A model generated the notes under the pieces. That model was not told the DNA's origin and searched no databases. It worked only from the letters and a program-made list of their open reading frames with translations. The position numbers and the translations under genes are program-made. 64,000 nt of DNA from Curvularia sp. ZM96 (Eukaryota > Ascomycota > Dothideomycetes > Pleosporales > Pleosporaceae). Each line of letters opens with the position of its first letter. Position 1 is the stretch's first letter. The DNA is taken from the NCBI GenBank assembly GCA_022457065.1, contig JAJGBQ010000007.1, positions 2,382,501 to 2,446,500 on the forward strand, given 5' to 3'. This document shows positions 9,735-22,588 of this stretch, piece after piece.

Positions 9735-11566
9735 GTGCCTAGTCGAAGACAACTTAATAACACCTTAACTAAAAAGTTCTAGTTAACTAGTTTTAGACGT
9801 AAGCAGACACCTCTTTTACGATATACGTCTTAATCTAGCTCTTTAGTGCGTTCGCCGTTATTATAATAATTAGAGTAGAGATACTAGCATTACGGATTTC
9901 CTAGGTGGCTCTAATGCTATTAAGTGTGGGTATGTTAATATCTATAAGGATTATATAGTATGCGAGCGGATTCTTAATTAATATCGTGACGGCTTTCCTT
10001 CTATTAGTGGCTAGATCTACGTTCTTAAAACTAAGTTCTTTAAGCATCTTTACTATAACTCTTTAATTAATAGGGTTGTCCTCTGTTAATAAGACTCTTT
10101 TATTAACAGCTACTAATTTAATGTTCTCGAATAGCAAGACTGGTATTAGAACGGCTACTAGTTTCATCTTCTCCTATAAAGTATCGATGCGATCTAATTG
10201 CTTCACCTTCTTTAGCTTAGCGGTAAATCTAAAACTGCTTCCGCGGCCCTCTAGATTAGGTTAGAAGTTAATACTCCTACCTATTAGCTCTACTAAGCTC
10301 TTACAGATAGACAAGCCTAAGCTGGTGCCTTTATATCGTTTAGTAGCGTAGTTGTTAAGCTGCGTGAATGGAGTAAAGAGGGCGCTAGAATTAGTAGAGG
10401 AGATTCTGACGCCCGTGTTGATAATCTTAGTTAATATAATATACGACTTGTCGTCTTTCTTCTAGAGAGTTGCATTAACACGTACGTATCCCTGTTTAGT
10501 AAATTTTATTGCGTTTAATATTAGGTTCTACAATACTTAACGGTACTAGAAACTGTTACCGTTAGCAGCTTTAGGAAGCCTAGAATTAAGATAGTTTTCT
10601 ATAATTATCCCTAGCTTGTAGCCTTTTTAGTATGCTCTTAACATGGATTAGATAATATCTACGACGTTAATAATATTATAGTTAATAGAGAAGCACCTAG
10701 ATTTAAGCTTAGTGTAGTCTAAGATGTTATTAATAACTTAAAGCAAGACCTCGCCAGACTCCTTGGCTATTTGTACTGGTTTAAGTTGCTTAGAATCTAG
10801 GTGCGTGTCTAAGAGCAAAGTTAAGGCCAATAGCATACCTAGGGAGGTATTAGTAGTTCTCCTACTCTGTGTAGGAATTTCCTAACCTACTATATATTAG
10901 TGTTCGAATCTCATGACTCATGTTGGCGAGAAACTCTAATTTTAGTTTAGAAGACTCTTCGTAGGTAGCAATTAACTTTTTCTTAGCCTTACGTCTCTTA
11001 CTTAGATCTTGAGTGACTTTCGTAAATTCTATAAGATTATCGTCCTAATATATTAGAGTAATAATAACGTTAGCCTAGAATCGTGTGCTGTCCTTGCGGT
11101 AGCGCTATCCCTCGTCTTTGCATCGACCGTCTCGTAGAGCCTTGACAAGTATTTAATTAGGCTTGCTATCGTCACGATCTTTCTAGCTATAGAAGTTCGA
11201 AAAGTGCTTTTTAGCGATTTCTTCTCTTGTATATCTCTTAAAGGTTTAGACACTAGCATTCTAGGTCGCCACGTTGCCTTAAGAATCTAGTATAAAGATA
11301 GCATAGTCCTTCACTATTTTAATTAAGATGCGAAAGGTTTCGTTCTTATATAGTTATTTCTCGAGTTCTAGTTACTTTTAACGCTCTTTAGTCGCATCTT
11401 GGAGTTCTATTTAAACGTATAGTAGGTTACTATTATCGTAGATAGAGATAGTTCGAATGTTCTAAATAGTCCTATTAGGCTGCACATCGTCTAACTAATA
11501 TAGTAGTCTGCTTTCCTTCGCAGCCTAAGTGGCTTTATTAGCTAAATCGCATAAGGGAATAGTCAT
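9735..11566 (-). pseudogene. Hybrid histidine kinase (PAS-HisKA-HATPase-REC), inactivated by RIP
   Basis: The minus strand from ATG 11566 reads through about 610 codons, with TAA/TAG replacing Gln and Trp codons. In order it shows a coiled N-terminus, a PAS domain near 11050-11250 (YTREEIAKKHFSNFYS), the H-box at about 10903-10935 (EFLANMSHEIRT, with the phospho-accepting His), an N-box (NLILNAIKFT) near 10520, and a G-box near 10306-10340 (YKGTSLGLSICKSLVEL). A C-terminal receiver starts near 10090 (LLTEDNPIN), with the phospho-acceptor in LIDINIPTL near 9930. This is a complete fungal hybrid kinase layout for phosphorelay signalling. The many nonsense codons rule out function now. Confidence 0.85.
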
Positions 11567-12130
11567 AATTTAACTAAAGTATTTATTAGGGCGTAATCTA
11601 AGCACCTAGTCTACTCTACAACTATCTAAAACCTCGAGATAGCTGTCTAATACCTAACGTATAACAAGCGAGGAGTTAAATAGGATCGTTAGAATAGAAG
11701 TATAATAGAAGAAGTGAATAGCAAGTCTATCGTCGCTCGATCGTGCCCACGCCCCGTCGTGGCCTACATAGGACGCTAGAGAATTAGGAAAGGCTAGAGG
11801 CGTGGGCAGAGGGTGGATGCCTAGAGGAACGATTATCGCGCTAAAATAGTACCGTGTTTTGCAGATTAAGCTTATTTTTATATATAGTAGGAAGAAGAAC
11901 CTGGACGGGATAAAGGAAATATAGTACAACTCTTGTAGTAGCAGCGAGCAACGCTAGCATCTGTGTGGCTTAAAGCCTGATAGGGCTATTTGCGATCCTA
12001 TGACGGCTGGCACTACCGCGGAGCAACGAGCCAAAAACAACGAAAACTACTCGCCGAACTAGATGGCAAGAATAGCCGGGTATGAAGGGTGTAACATCGA
12101 AATTGGCGATTGCCTCTTTCTTGGGCGGGG
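11567..12130. other. Intergenic, no supported gene
   Basis: The short minus frame at 11654-11929 has no domain and unremarkable composition. A less AT-rich patch at 11940-12150 leads into the pogo debris. Confidence 0.4.
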
Positions 12131-12149
12131 TAATGACCGATTTGCCCCA

Positions 12150-13400
12150 CCACTACTAATAAAATAAGGCTGTAGAATCTTACTAAATAACTATTATTAC
12201 GAGATTTTTTTTAGCGTAGTAATCTAGAAGTATTATTGTCTTTATCTATCTACTTGTATTTGGCTGGTAACTTGATACTACGTCTGCATCGCGATCGCGC
12301 AGGCGGTGGGCCTGTTGACTGATTAGATAGCTGATCTCTACTACTACAATCACTAATAACTATCTTCTTTAGAATAGGCCTTGTAAGAGCTTTATAGCTC
12401 TGCTTCTTGCCCTTTTGAGAAGTTTTGAGAGCTTGGAGTCGTTTTGCTGCTTTGCGGGCTGCTTGACGAGCTGCTCGCTCAGCGGCTTCATCGGCCCTCT
12501 TCTTTTCTCTAGCAGCCTCGCCTCCACTCGCGCCCGATGTCTTGCGTCGATCCCGCGCGCTTTAATTAGCTTTGACTTCTCCTAAGCCTAGATCGCGGTA
12601 GCGTTTTGTTGTTGTAACTGCTTATTGGCGCGAGCTTTCTGCTTCTGGAGGCTACGAGCTTCTCTTACCTTTTATGAGGACTAGAAAACCGCTCTACTAT
12701 AGTAATTGTTAGATTGCTCGAGCGGTTTAAGCCGAGATTGCTGCTTACGCTGTCTCTCCTTAATTAAAGCGTCTCGCAACCTCTTTTTCTCTTGCTTAAC
12801 AAGCGATGATTAGGTGGATAGCTTAAGGGTAATTCGATTAAGCTGCGAGATCTTCCTACTCTCCTTTTAGTCGACAGCGCGATCTACTAGCTGCCTAATC
12901 TTTCTCTAATTAGACGCGCTAAGGTGAGAAGATTCGCTATTGCTCCTAGGAGCTGTATTTTTAAACGTTTAGAGTATTACTTCTATATTAAATGGCGATA
13001 GTCCTGTGGCTTTGAACGTCTAGAGGATTGTAGATTCCTTAAATGAGGTTTCCTAAGCTCTCTAGAACAGCGGGAAAAAACAGCTTATAGTAATAGGCAG
13101 CATCCTACGGCACTTATCTATGAAGCTCGATAGCCTATTTAAGTACACTATTAATAGACGCTTAAAGAGGGTAACGTCGAGAGGCTGCAAAGTATAGGTC
13201 GCGTGAGGTGGATATATAGCTAACAAGGTCTTGTTCTAACTACAGTAGTCCAGAAAATCTGTCAGGCAAATCTAAGGAGATGCATTAACCATGCTCTCTA
13301 TTACTTCAGCCACTGTCTCAAAGTCTTCCTCTTTAGCATCTCCAAACTTACTCATATCGAAGTAGGTCTGCGAGAGCGAGTATTTGCTCGTCGCATTAGA
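12150..13400 (-). pseudogene. Pogo-type DDE transposase, C-terminal half, RIP-degraded
   Basis: The minus strand reads FGDAKEEDFETVAEVIES near 13330, then PHATYTLQPLDVTLFKRL near 13190. The latter is the block around the last catalytic acidic region of pogo/Fot1 DDE_1 transposases. FKATGLSPFNIEVIL follows, then a long Lys/Arg/Gln-rich tail down to about 12170. Stops are TAA/TAG. The N-terminal HTH and CENP-B-like DNA-binding parts are absent. The element's function was cut-and-paste transposition at TA sites; this piece is dead. Confidence 0.75.
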
Positions 13401-13424
13401 TAGGTCAAGACAACCAGTGCCTTT

Positions 13425-13836
13425 GTATTACAAGTAACAAAAAGGATTCTCTTCTTATCGCAGGAGTCGTAGTTAAAGGCCAACCAGCAAACACGTCAGA
13501 AGGTAATAATCATCGCGGGGCTTTGATCACGTAATTATCATCCCGCCAAGACAGGACATCTAGAGATACCAGATCCTCAAGAGACGCTAGAACATCTAGG
13601 GACACTAGCAACATCTAAGATATTAAGGGCTTAGCTAGAAGTTAGAACTAGACGGTAATAAGTATAAGAATAGGTTAGATTTCATTATTACACTCGTTAT
13701 AGTTAACTTAGCAAAGTACTCTCTTATATACAAATTATTACTAGTTATTCTATTATTATAGAATTAATTATTATTTTACTAATTAAACTTCTATAACTCT
13801 TTTCTACTATAAATCGCTAGATAATCACATAGTATA
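13425..13836 (+). repeat. Gypsy LTR lacking its 3' end
   Basis: It begins TATTACAAGTAACAAAAAGG and follows the family LTR through AGAATAGGTTAGATTTCATTATTACACTCG to CGCTAGATAATCACATAGTATA. It then stops exactly where the next LTR starts. The usual terminal ~70 bp are missing and do not reappear after the downstream element, so the junction is not a simple insertion. Confidence 0.75.
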
Positions 13837-14307
13837 TGTTACAAGTAACAGCGAAGGATCTCTCCTTGACGAGGGCCACAGGTCGGAGACCATTAGGCGC
13901 CACGTCAAAAGGTAATAATCCCCGCGGGGCGGCGATCACGTAATGTGCCATCTCGCCAAGACTAGCCATCTAAGATAGTAGTGCATAAAGAGATGGCTAT
14001 ACTATCACAACTATCGCGCATAAGAGAGATGGCTAAGATAGCAGGACTAGAGACAATAGATATAAGAATAGGTTAGATTTTATTATTATATTCGTTATAG
14101 TTAACTCTTATAAGTTCTTCTCTTACACAGATTAATACTTAGTTATTTTATTATTATAGAATTAATTATTACTTTTACTATTAGTTAAACTCCTATAACT
14201 TCTTTCTACTACGAATCGCTAGAAAATAATCGCACGGAATACTTTATACAAGTCTTACCCTAACTTAGACTAAGACTAGGTAAGTATAGCGAACCCCCCG
14301 TATAACA
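13837..14307 (+). repeat. 5' LTR of the Gypsy element
   Basis: It runs 471 bp from TGTTACAAGTAACAGCGAAG to CCCCCCGTATAACA. A TATA-like TCTTATAAGTTCTTC motif lies in the middle. The following CTACGGATTCTATAGACGGA resembles the leader after the LTR at 54355. Confidence 0.85.
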
Positions 14308-14370
14308 CTTTAACTACCTACGGATTCTATAGACGGATTTAACTAATAGTACGCCTAATTAAGATTTAAG

Positions 14371-15650
14371 ATATCTTATATACACTCTTAATCTTAGAAT
14401 AGTGCCTAGGGACCTGCCTAAGGTCTAGTACCTAGGCCTAATCTAGTACTTGACGATAAGATGCTAACTCTAAGTGACGATGAAGACGATAATATGCGTC
14501 ACGTGCGAGAACTACGAAATCTTAGGCGACAGGCTACGATCTAAGTCTAGTAGATAGCTAGTATATAGGAAATAATTAATTAGCTCACGAGCTAGCTAAT
14601 GGCCACCCCTAACGAGAAAAGAGCTACCGTAAAACTAAAGATAGCAGTACCTAAGAAGTTTAATAGAAGTTATAATAATTTATAGACGTTCTTAACTAGT
14701 ACTAATCTCTATAGTAAATATTATAGAGTACCTAATAATTAGGAAAAGATCCTACTAGCTAGTACGTATATAAAGGGTAAGGTAGCTAGATAGGTATAGC
14801 TATACGTTAAGGACTTTCTAAAGAACACGGACAACTATAAGACTAAGAAGAAGATATAAGAGCTATTTAAAAGCTAGGAAAACTTTAAGAAGGAGATAGG
14901 ACGCATCTTTAGCGAGATAGATAAAAAGAAATAAGCGGAGAGAGCGATTACTTATTTGCGCTAAACTAAGTTAGTATCCGCGTATACGGCTAAGTTTAAA
15001 TAACTATAGTCTAGAATTAATTAGAATAACGTATTACTTTGTATAGTATACGAAGTAGAACTAAAAGAAAATATTAAAGATAGACTTATACACTATAACG
15101 AACTAGAGACGCTATACGTATTAATCGAGCTAGCTACGCGCATTAACTATAGGCTATAGAAAAAGAATGAATAGAAAAGAAAATAGTTCTAGCCCACGAT
15201 AGCTAACACTAAGAAATACCGCGGCAATAAGAATAAAGATGGCGATACTATTATAACTAGTAAGGTACAAAAAAAGTCTAAGAATAAGAAATTCTAAGAA
15301 AAAGGCTAAGACAGTCTTTCTAAAGAAGAACGCTAGAGGCGTTACGATAATAAAGCATGTCTTAGATATAGGGAGTTAGGACACTTCTGTAGAGACTACC
15401 TAAAGAACGAAGTTAGTAAGTAGATAGTAGTAAAGATTAAGATACTAAGAGCTTAGCTATCTATCTTACTATCTATTAAGGATCTAAACGATAATCTTAG
15501 CGATATAGACCTATACGAAGAGGCACGCTTAAATGAAAATAACGACTTTAAGGTAGTTTCTAGACCTATTTAGGCGAACGAGGTCATGCGATAGGCAACT
15601 CTAGAACTAACTAATTAGAAAATTAACGCTATAGATATATAGTAACGACT
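14371..15650 (+). pseudogene. Gypsy gag, RIP-degraded
   Basis: By comparison with the little-mutated copy at 54419, the start codon is now ATA at 14371. The frame passes through the retrotransposon gag region (SAYTAKFK, then ELKENIKDRL) to a CCHC knuckle near 15360 that reads CLRYRELGHFCRDYLKN, with two Cys changed to Tyr. Stops are TAA/TAG. The pogo insertion at 16048 separates the gag end from protease and RT. Confidence 0.75.
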
Positions 15651-16047
15651 AACGAAGAGGGAATGTTAGCTATATAGCGACACTACGCATATAGCGGATA
15701 CCTGTATATATCGCGCTTAACGTCTTAATATTACTAGCCTAGAGGCTAATACTATAGCTAGAAGAGCGTTTGAAGAATAACCTCTCTTTATAGACCCTAT
15801 ACTACTAAAATACTAACTAGTAGAGAATTATAATAAGAAAGAAGAAATCTACTAATAATTCTACTAGGTTAACTATAAAAGGGACTTTTATATATACTAC
15901 GTAGATAAAAAGGAGTAGAGTAAGCTAGATAAATATAGCTACTACTATATACATCTATAGGTAGAAGAATATCTAATATTAGATTACTATATCTATTAGA
16001 AAGAATACTAAGAGGCGCATAAGCGCCTAGAATAGATAAACTATATA

Positions 16048-17896
16048 ACGTAAAGCACCACCGAGAGGGCCACCCTACCAAGAGGGCCACTTTTTCTTGG
16101 CATTGCGAACTTCATGTACGAAAACTTGAATTACTCTATACTAGCTATAGAGGCCTCGTACGACTCACTTAGATTAGATTTAGAATCTTCTTCTATATCT
16201 TTTTGGCACGTACGAGAGTTATGGCCTACTCTCCTATAAGTTCTATAGTGCTGTTAACCTAGCCGAGCTCTTTCTTGACTACTCTTACCACGCGCCTTCT
16301 TTAATGTCGTACGACTAGTAGAAGCACTTTTAGCTGCCTGCGATGCTCCTGTACTAAAGTCTAGTGCCCCGCCTGTCTAAATCTACTTTCGTTTACGCCC
16401 TCGGCGCTTTATTACCTCTGCTAATTACTCTTTAAGCTCTCGTACGCGGGCCTCTATAATTACGTTCTTGTATAGTATCTCCTTAGCTCTTTTAATAAGC
16501 TTTAAGAAGCTTTTTTGTGTAGTAGTTAGTGATCGTACGAAGGAGTCTTTCACAAGCTTCGATTGTGATCTAAATTCGTGCGAATTGCTTGGTGTTCTTG
16601 ACGTCTAGGGTATTTCTAGCTAAGCTTCTTGTGGTGGGGTATGAAGGCGTACGTTAAGGCGATTAATGACTCTCTGCGCGTTGATAGGGACTAGCCCTGC
16701 TGTCTTAAAGGCCTTCTTATAGTTATTGGACGTAAATACGTCGAAAAACGCGTCTCGAAAGGCTGGCAGGAAGCGTTCTTTGTTAATATGCTAGACGTGG
16801 TGGCGTGCTAAGTCTCGTACGCGTTAAGAGTACTTCTACTTAAGAGGCGAAAAGTAGATAACGTTAAGTAGCTAGAGTATGTGCGATAAATGAGTAGGTA
16901 TATAGAGGGTAAGGATCTTTCGTACGAGGTAGTAATCCTTAAATTCTTGGTTAAGGTGGCTCTTATAGCTATTAAGAATGAGTAGTCTGTACGACCCTAT
17001 CTGACGCGTTTTTATATAGTTATTAAAGTGCTTTAACTACGCTAGACTAAGCTTATTATTCGTCTAGCTATTCTCTAATACTAAGAGCTTCTAATCGTAC
17101 GGTATACCTGCTTCTTCGTACTAAGTAGAGATATAGACGCGTCTCTTGTAGATGATGAATGGCGGGGTAGCGTATCCTGTAGCGTAGATACTCTAAATAA
17201 CTATAACCTACTCGCGATTGCCTGGCTGCGTGAGAGTAGGCCTCGTACGACGCTCTGCGCCTGTAACTACCTTTATTAAGCTAATCACGCCTATCTAAAA
17301 GCTAGTTTTATTAAAGTTGTGGATGTTGTCTAAATAAACCCTATACTTCTTAATTGTCTCTTGTACGAGCTGAAACCACGCGTTAATAATCTCTAGATCT
17401 TCTTAAAGGACTCTCTAGCAGTCCTTTGCTCAATTAAAGGCTATCTTGAGCTTTGCTGTACGCGATACGAATCGCTCTACCTAGTTCTTGCTAATAGATG
17501 TCGCGCCTCGTATAGCTAATAGTTTATTAGCTATATTAGATATCTTATACAGTCTAGGGGCGAATCTACGCGCGTTTAGATTAAGAATATATCGTACAAT
17601 TGTCTGCTCTTTAGTTCTAGATAGTTTTTAGTAATTTAGCTGCGTATTAGGTCGAGATGTAATTCCTCGAAGCCGTCGAGAGATCTACTAATGTCGCACG
17701 TTGTAGGCTGCTATAGCTTTTTGCACGCTCTTAAACTAACCCGTACGAAAGGCCTAAATAGTAAGAGTAATTCGGCCTTCCTGTTGGATTAGTATCGCGT
17801 TCTATTGTTAAGGTATTGTTGTTTATACATGAAGTTCGCAATGCCAAGAAAAAGTGGCCCTCTCGGTGGGGTGGCCCTCTCGGTGGTGCTTTACGT
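16048..17896. mobile_element. Pogo/Fot1-type DNA transposon nested in the Gypsy element
   Basis: Terminal inverted repeats start ACGTAAAGCACCACCGAG and extend inward about 65 bp to the ATGAAGTTCGCAATGCC motif seen at both ends (16105 and 17836). TA dinucleotides flank both ends (16046-16047 and 17897-17898), the expected target duplication. Each end holds two copies of a GGCCCTCTCGGTGG-like motif. The length of 1849 bp suits Fot1/Molly-class fungal elements, though I cannot assign a named family. Confidence 0.85.
16090..17800 (-). pseudogene. DDE transposase of the nested pogo element
   Basis: The minus strand reads PPHTSHLLQPLNVICFLPLK near 16840, the terminal catalytic block, then FKTAGLVPINAQRVINRL near 16680. 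Upstream parts (higher coordinates) fit a DDE_1 core and an N-terminal DNA-binding region. Frames are broken by TAG/TAA and no open frame over 60 codons remains. It would have mobilised the surrounding element. Confidence 0.75.
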
Positions 17897-18429
17897 TAGA
17901 GAAATGCTAATTCTACTAAGAATAGTAAATCGCGGCACGGTAAGAAAGCTACTATCTATATAGGACTATAGCGGCTAAGGAATGCTAAATAGTAGGATGT
18001 AAGACTTATAATACGATAAAGAATTAGATTCTAGCGCTAGAGACTCTAGAGAAAATAATTCTATATATAAATATCTACTAGACCTTTTATATAGAAGATT
18101 AGTATATAGTACACTACGATATAAAGGTAAACACTAGTTACTTTCTACGTAGTACTAACTAGAAGAACTAAGATTAATAGCGTAATAGGACTACGCGTAC
18201 TAGAGAATAGACACCTAGAAGAGAACTTATACTATATAGGCATAGTAATTAGAGATTATACTATAGAGACGCCTATCTAGATTACTTAGTAGCTAAGTAA
18301 TAAGCTAGAAAACTCCCTAAGGGCAGAAAGAGGTTAGAAAAAGGCTAACGCTCTTAGCTAAAAAACTAGAATGCCGCTAGGGATAGGGTCACGCTAGTAA
18401 AGGTAGTCCTAAAATGACTCTTAGATAAG

Positions 18430-21400
18430 TATAAGTTACTAGTAGTCGCGCGTTAGAATTAACGGCGATTATATATGTACACGGATATAGAATAAAAGCG
18501 ACTATAGATAGTAGAGCTATGCGAACTATAATTTTATTCTAGATAATAGAAAAGTATAGGATACCCTATTAGAATAAGAAGATTCTGTTAGAGGTGGTAT
18601 TAGCCGAGGACACTCCTGTAGCTTACGGAAGTGGCACGATTAGACTAGAGACTAAGTTAGTAATACTAAAAGTAGCAGATATAGAAAGCTAAATAAATAT
18701 TAGTATTATAGACCTAGAAGAAACAGATCTACTAATTAGTTATAACTAGCTAGATATCTATAACCCTACTATTGACTAGTGAAAAAAGATAATACTTAGC
18801 TAAGAACCTGCGCGTAAGGTTACTAGAGTACGAAAAGAGATACGTCTAATGGATTAAAGCTTAACCTAGAACAAGAGATTTAGCAAGATCTTACCGTATA
18901 AGATCGCGAGAATCTATGTAAAGAACTCTTAGGAAGTAGAAGTTATTTAGATAAGACGAGTCGCGCCTACGAAGGATAGACTCTTACTACTAGATATACT
19001 AGATATATACTAAACGAACGAGTTTAGAGAACTATTTAAAGAAAATAAGATAATAGACCTAGCTAAATACTAGGACTAGAATTACGAGATCGTCTTAGAA
19101 GAAGGAGTAAAGTTAATGCTAGGAGGTATATACCTAATAGCGCCCGAGCACGATACTAAGCTATAGAAATATCTCTAGAAAAACTTAAAGAAGAGATTTA
19201 TTTGACTAGAATATAGTCTAATAGCCTTACTAATATTATTTATAAAGAAGCCTAATAGTAAGTAGCGACTATATATTAACTACTAAAAGTTAAACGTAAG
19301 TATACGAAAGAATTAATATCTCTTACTACTAATATTAGAGCTTATAGATCGACTCTAGAGAGCTAAGTAGTTTATAAAGTTTAATATTTAAGAAGAATTT
19401 TATAGAATTAGGATTAAGAAAGAAGACGAATAGAAAATAGCGTTTAAAATAAAGTATAGACTATACGAGTATATAGTTATGCTATTTAGTTTAATGAATA
19501 CGCTAGTAATCTTCTAGTTAGTTATAAATAACGCTCTCTATAAATACCTTAGAATTTTTATTACTATATATCTAGATAATATACTAGTATACTCTAGTAG
19601 GACTCTCGACGAATATATTAAATATATTAAAAAAGTGCTTAAGAAGCTTAAGAAATATAAGCTATACTTATAGCTAGAAAAATGCGAATTCTACGTTAAA
19701 GAAATAGAATTTCTAGACTTTATTATCTTAACTAAAGAAGTTAAAATAAATCTAAAAAAGATCGCGACTATATAGGAATAGCTAAAACCTAAAATAGTTA
19801 AGGACGTGTAATTCTTTCTAGAATTCGCTAACTACTATTAGAAGTTTATTAAAGATTATTTAAAAATTACCGTACTACTTTCTAAGATTATAAAGAAGAA
19901 AGTAGGATTCTAGTAGAATAAGGAATATTAAGAGACGTTTAATTAGATTAAATAGATCTTCTTTAAAGCACCCGTACTAGAAATATACGACCTAAGATAG
20001 AAGACGCGAGTTAAGACTAACGCGTTAGACTATGTACTTGGAGCTATATTATCGCAGTAGTATCTAGATAGGAAATAGAGACTAGTGTTCTACTATTCTA
20101 GAAAGTTCTTAGAAGTAGAACTTAACTACGATATTCACGATAAGGAACTACTTAAAGTAGTTAATGCCTTTAAATAATAGGAAGTGTACCTATTAGGACT
20201 CCTAGATATAATTGAGGTTTATACTAATTACTAGAACCTCGCGAGTTTTATAATAACTAAGAAACTTAACTAAAGATAAGTCTAATAGGCTAAGATATTA
20301 TCTTAGTTTAACTTTAAGATCACGTATTAAGTAGGATCGCTTAATAGAGTAGCGGACGCCCTAAGCTAAAGATCTAACCTACGCGAAAAGGGTTACTAGA
20401 AACTATACGATGCAGTACTTAAGAAGATGCCTAACGGCAGCTTAAGGTATAACTAACTAGAACTAGCTAGAGTAGCTAAGGTGGCTATGTTGACAAATAC
20501 TCTGTAGTAGCAGTGGCAGTAGAAAGTAGCTAAATAGAAGCTAGACACTAACGACTCTAAGTAGGAGGCACTACTATAGGACGACAAGGAGTACTATTAT
20601 ATAATTTAGAAGGACTGAACATATATATCTCTACATATGAGGATAGACCTTATACGAGATCTACACGAGTCTCTAGAATACGGACACGTAGGAGTTAAAG
20701 AAATAGTTAGACGACTAATAAGAGTATTTATAATACCACGCTTACGAGTGGAGGTATAGAAGATTCTAGGCAACTATTTAGTATGTTATTAGAATAAGCC
20801 TAAGAGACATAAGCCCTATAGTCTGTTATAACCCTTACCGCTACTAACACGACTATAAAGTAGCGTGACAATAGACTTTATAGTAAAGCTTCTAAAGTTA
20901 TTAGAACTAGGATTAGCCTAACTTTGCGATACTATCTTAGTAATCGTGTGCTAATTAACTAAAGAGGTAAAGTTCGTACTAATAGAAGAGACTATTATAG
21001 TAGAGAATTGCGCGTACGAAGTCACTAAGGCACTAGTATTAGAGTATAGAATGCCTAAGGAGTTTATTACGGATAGAGATAAGCTGTTTACTTCGAAGTA
21101 TTAGTTAACATTTTTAGCAAAGATAGGAGTTAAGAAGAAGCTATTAACTAGCTTCTACCTAGAAACTAATAGATAAATAGAACAAATAAACTAGACGCTA
21201 GAATAATACTTGCGAATATACACTAATAAGCTATAAGATAACTAGATTAAACTCTTACTAATAGTATAATTAGCCTATAATAGTTTAAAGTTAGCGACTA
21301 CGAAATACTCGCCGCACTACGCTAATTACGGGTATAAGCTAGTTACTTATCGAGACTTAAAGAATATCGAAAGTATTATAGTTAGAGCGGATAATAAGAC

Positions 21401-21930
21401 TTAACTAATACGAGAATTATACGAAGAATTAAGTAAGAATATCGCTTATAAGAACCTTATAATATCTAAAGCTATAAATAAGTAAAGAATTAAGAGACTA
21501 ACCTTTAAGAAGAGGGACAAAGTTTTCTTATTACGATAAAACTTAAAAACTAAGCGACTAAGTAAAAAACTAGATAATCTCTAATTAGGACTATTTAAAA
21601 TTCTAGAGAAATTAGAACTAGTAAACTATAAACTCTAGCTACTACTAGACATGCGTATATATAACGTTTTTTATAAGAAACTATTAGAACTAGTACTCTA
21701 AAACACTAAGCTAGTAGAAGATATAGAGCTTAAAGACGACGAGTACGTAGTTAAGAAAATTAAGAACCTATAGAAAATTAGTAGTTAGTAGAAGTACTTA
21801 GTTAAGTAGAAAGAATAGTCTAAGAGCTATAATACTTAGGAATCTAAAGGAAATCTAACGAACTATAAGTTACTAGTACGTAAGTACTACTAGAAATATC
21901 TAAAGAAACGAGAACTAGATTCTTAAGGGA
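18430..21930 (+). pseudogene. Gypsy pol with C-terminal chromodomain, RIP-degraded
   Basis: Order along the strand: protease (IKATIDSRAM, the catalytic Asp retained but its Gly replaced, near 18490); reverse transcriptase 19140-19620 (AFKIKYRLYEYIVMLF, and the catalytic box now reads YLDNILVYS instead of YLDD); RNase H from about 20030 (TNALDYVLGAILSQ-like); integrase 20640-21560 (LHESLEYGHVGV, VTIDFIV, TNRQIEQ-like); and a chromodomain near 21740-21900 (YLVKWK-like, then WES.GNLTNYK). The chromodomain places it among chromoviruses, which target heterochromatin. The changed RT catalytic residue alone would disable it. Confidence 0.8.
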
Positions 21931-21959
21931 AAGAAAGTAATTAAGAGAAAAAGGGTCGA

Positions 21960-22449
21960 AAGAAGCGTTAGCCTATAACTAGCCTAAGTTAGTCGACTAT
22001 TTAGGTAGTGATAGTCTAGTTGTTAGAAGGTCTATACTAGGGGCGGAGTTCCCCTCGGCCTGCTCTTTCGCACGATCCTGAAAGTTTAAAATAGTAAGAT
22101 CTCGATTAGTAAATACTTGCTCTTGCGCCTTAGCCTCTAGAAGTTCTAGCTCACGTTGAGCTAGCTAGGCCTTTAAGCGCGCAATCTCGATTTGTTTCTG
22201 CCACTTCTTGCGCTAAACCTTCTCCTACTCTTCCTTAGAAACAAACAGGCTATACTTAGCCGCAATAGAAATATAACTAGCACAGCAGCTAGTTATAGTG
22301 TCTATAAAGTAACGAAGGTTCTTCTCCTTATAACGCTTATAGTAATAAGTTATTTCGTGACCCTACTCTTTTACACGGTTAGCACGAGCTCGACGCTTAG
22401 AAGTCGAACTCTAGGCACGAATATGGCGAGAAGACGGAACCTTGGGTAT
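21960..22449 (-). pseudogene. Antisense Cys-rich/coiled-coil frame of the Gypsy element, copy 1
   Basis: Read on the strand opposite gag-pol, a frame starts at 22449, where the ATG seen in copy 2 is ATA. It gives a basic N-terminus, a Cys-containing patch with several Cys now Tyr (KRYKEKNLRYF, YISIAAKYSLF), then a charged helix starting SKEE and a conserved ILNFQDRAKEQAEG near the end. It matches the frames at 24477 and 30530 over their length. Function is unknown. The position, between the chromodomain and the 3' LTR, is the same in all three. Confidence 0.6.
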
Positions 22450-22588
22450 AGTTAGGAAGACATGGAGGAAGGAACGCTTACAATACGATAGGCGTGTCTC
22501 TATACTTATTTACGCTGCTAGCGCCAAGCGATATACGGGAAAATAATAATCTAGGGTATTAGGACGATAACTCTAAGAGGGGGGATAA

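Noticed and set aside
10900..10935. GTTCGAATCTC tRNA T-loop look-alike
   Set aside because: It is the antisense of the H-box codons of the kinase relic.
11654..11929. 91-codon minus frame with hydrophobic start
   Set aside because: In the RIP-degraded block, AT-rich composition, no homology-like motif and no splice partner.
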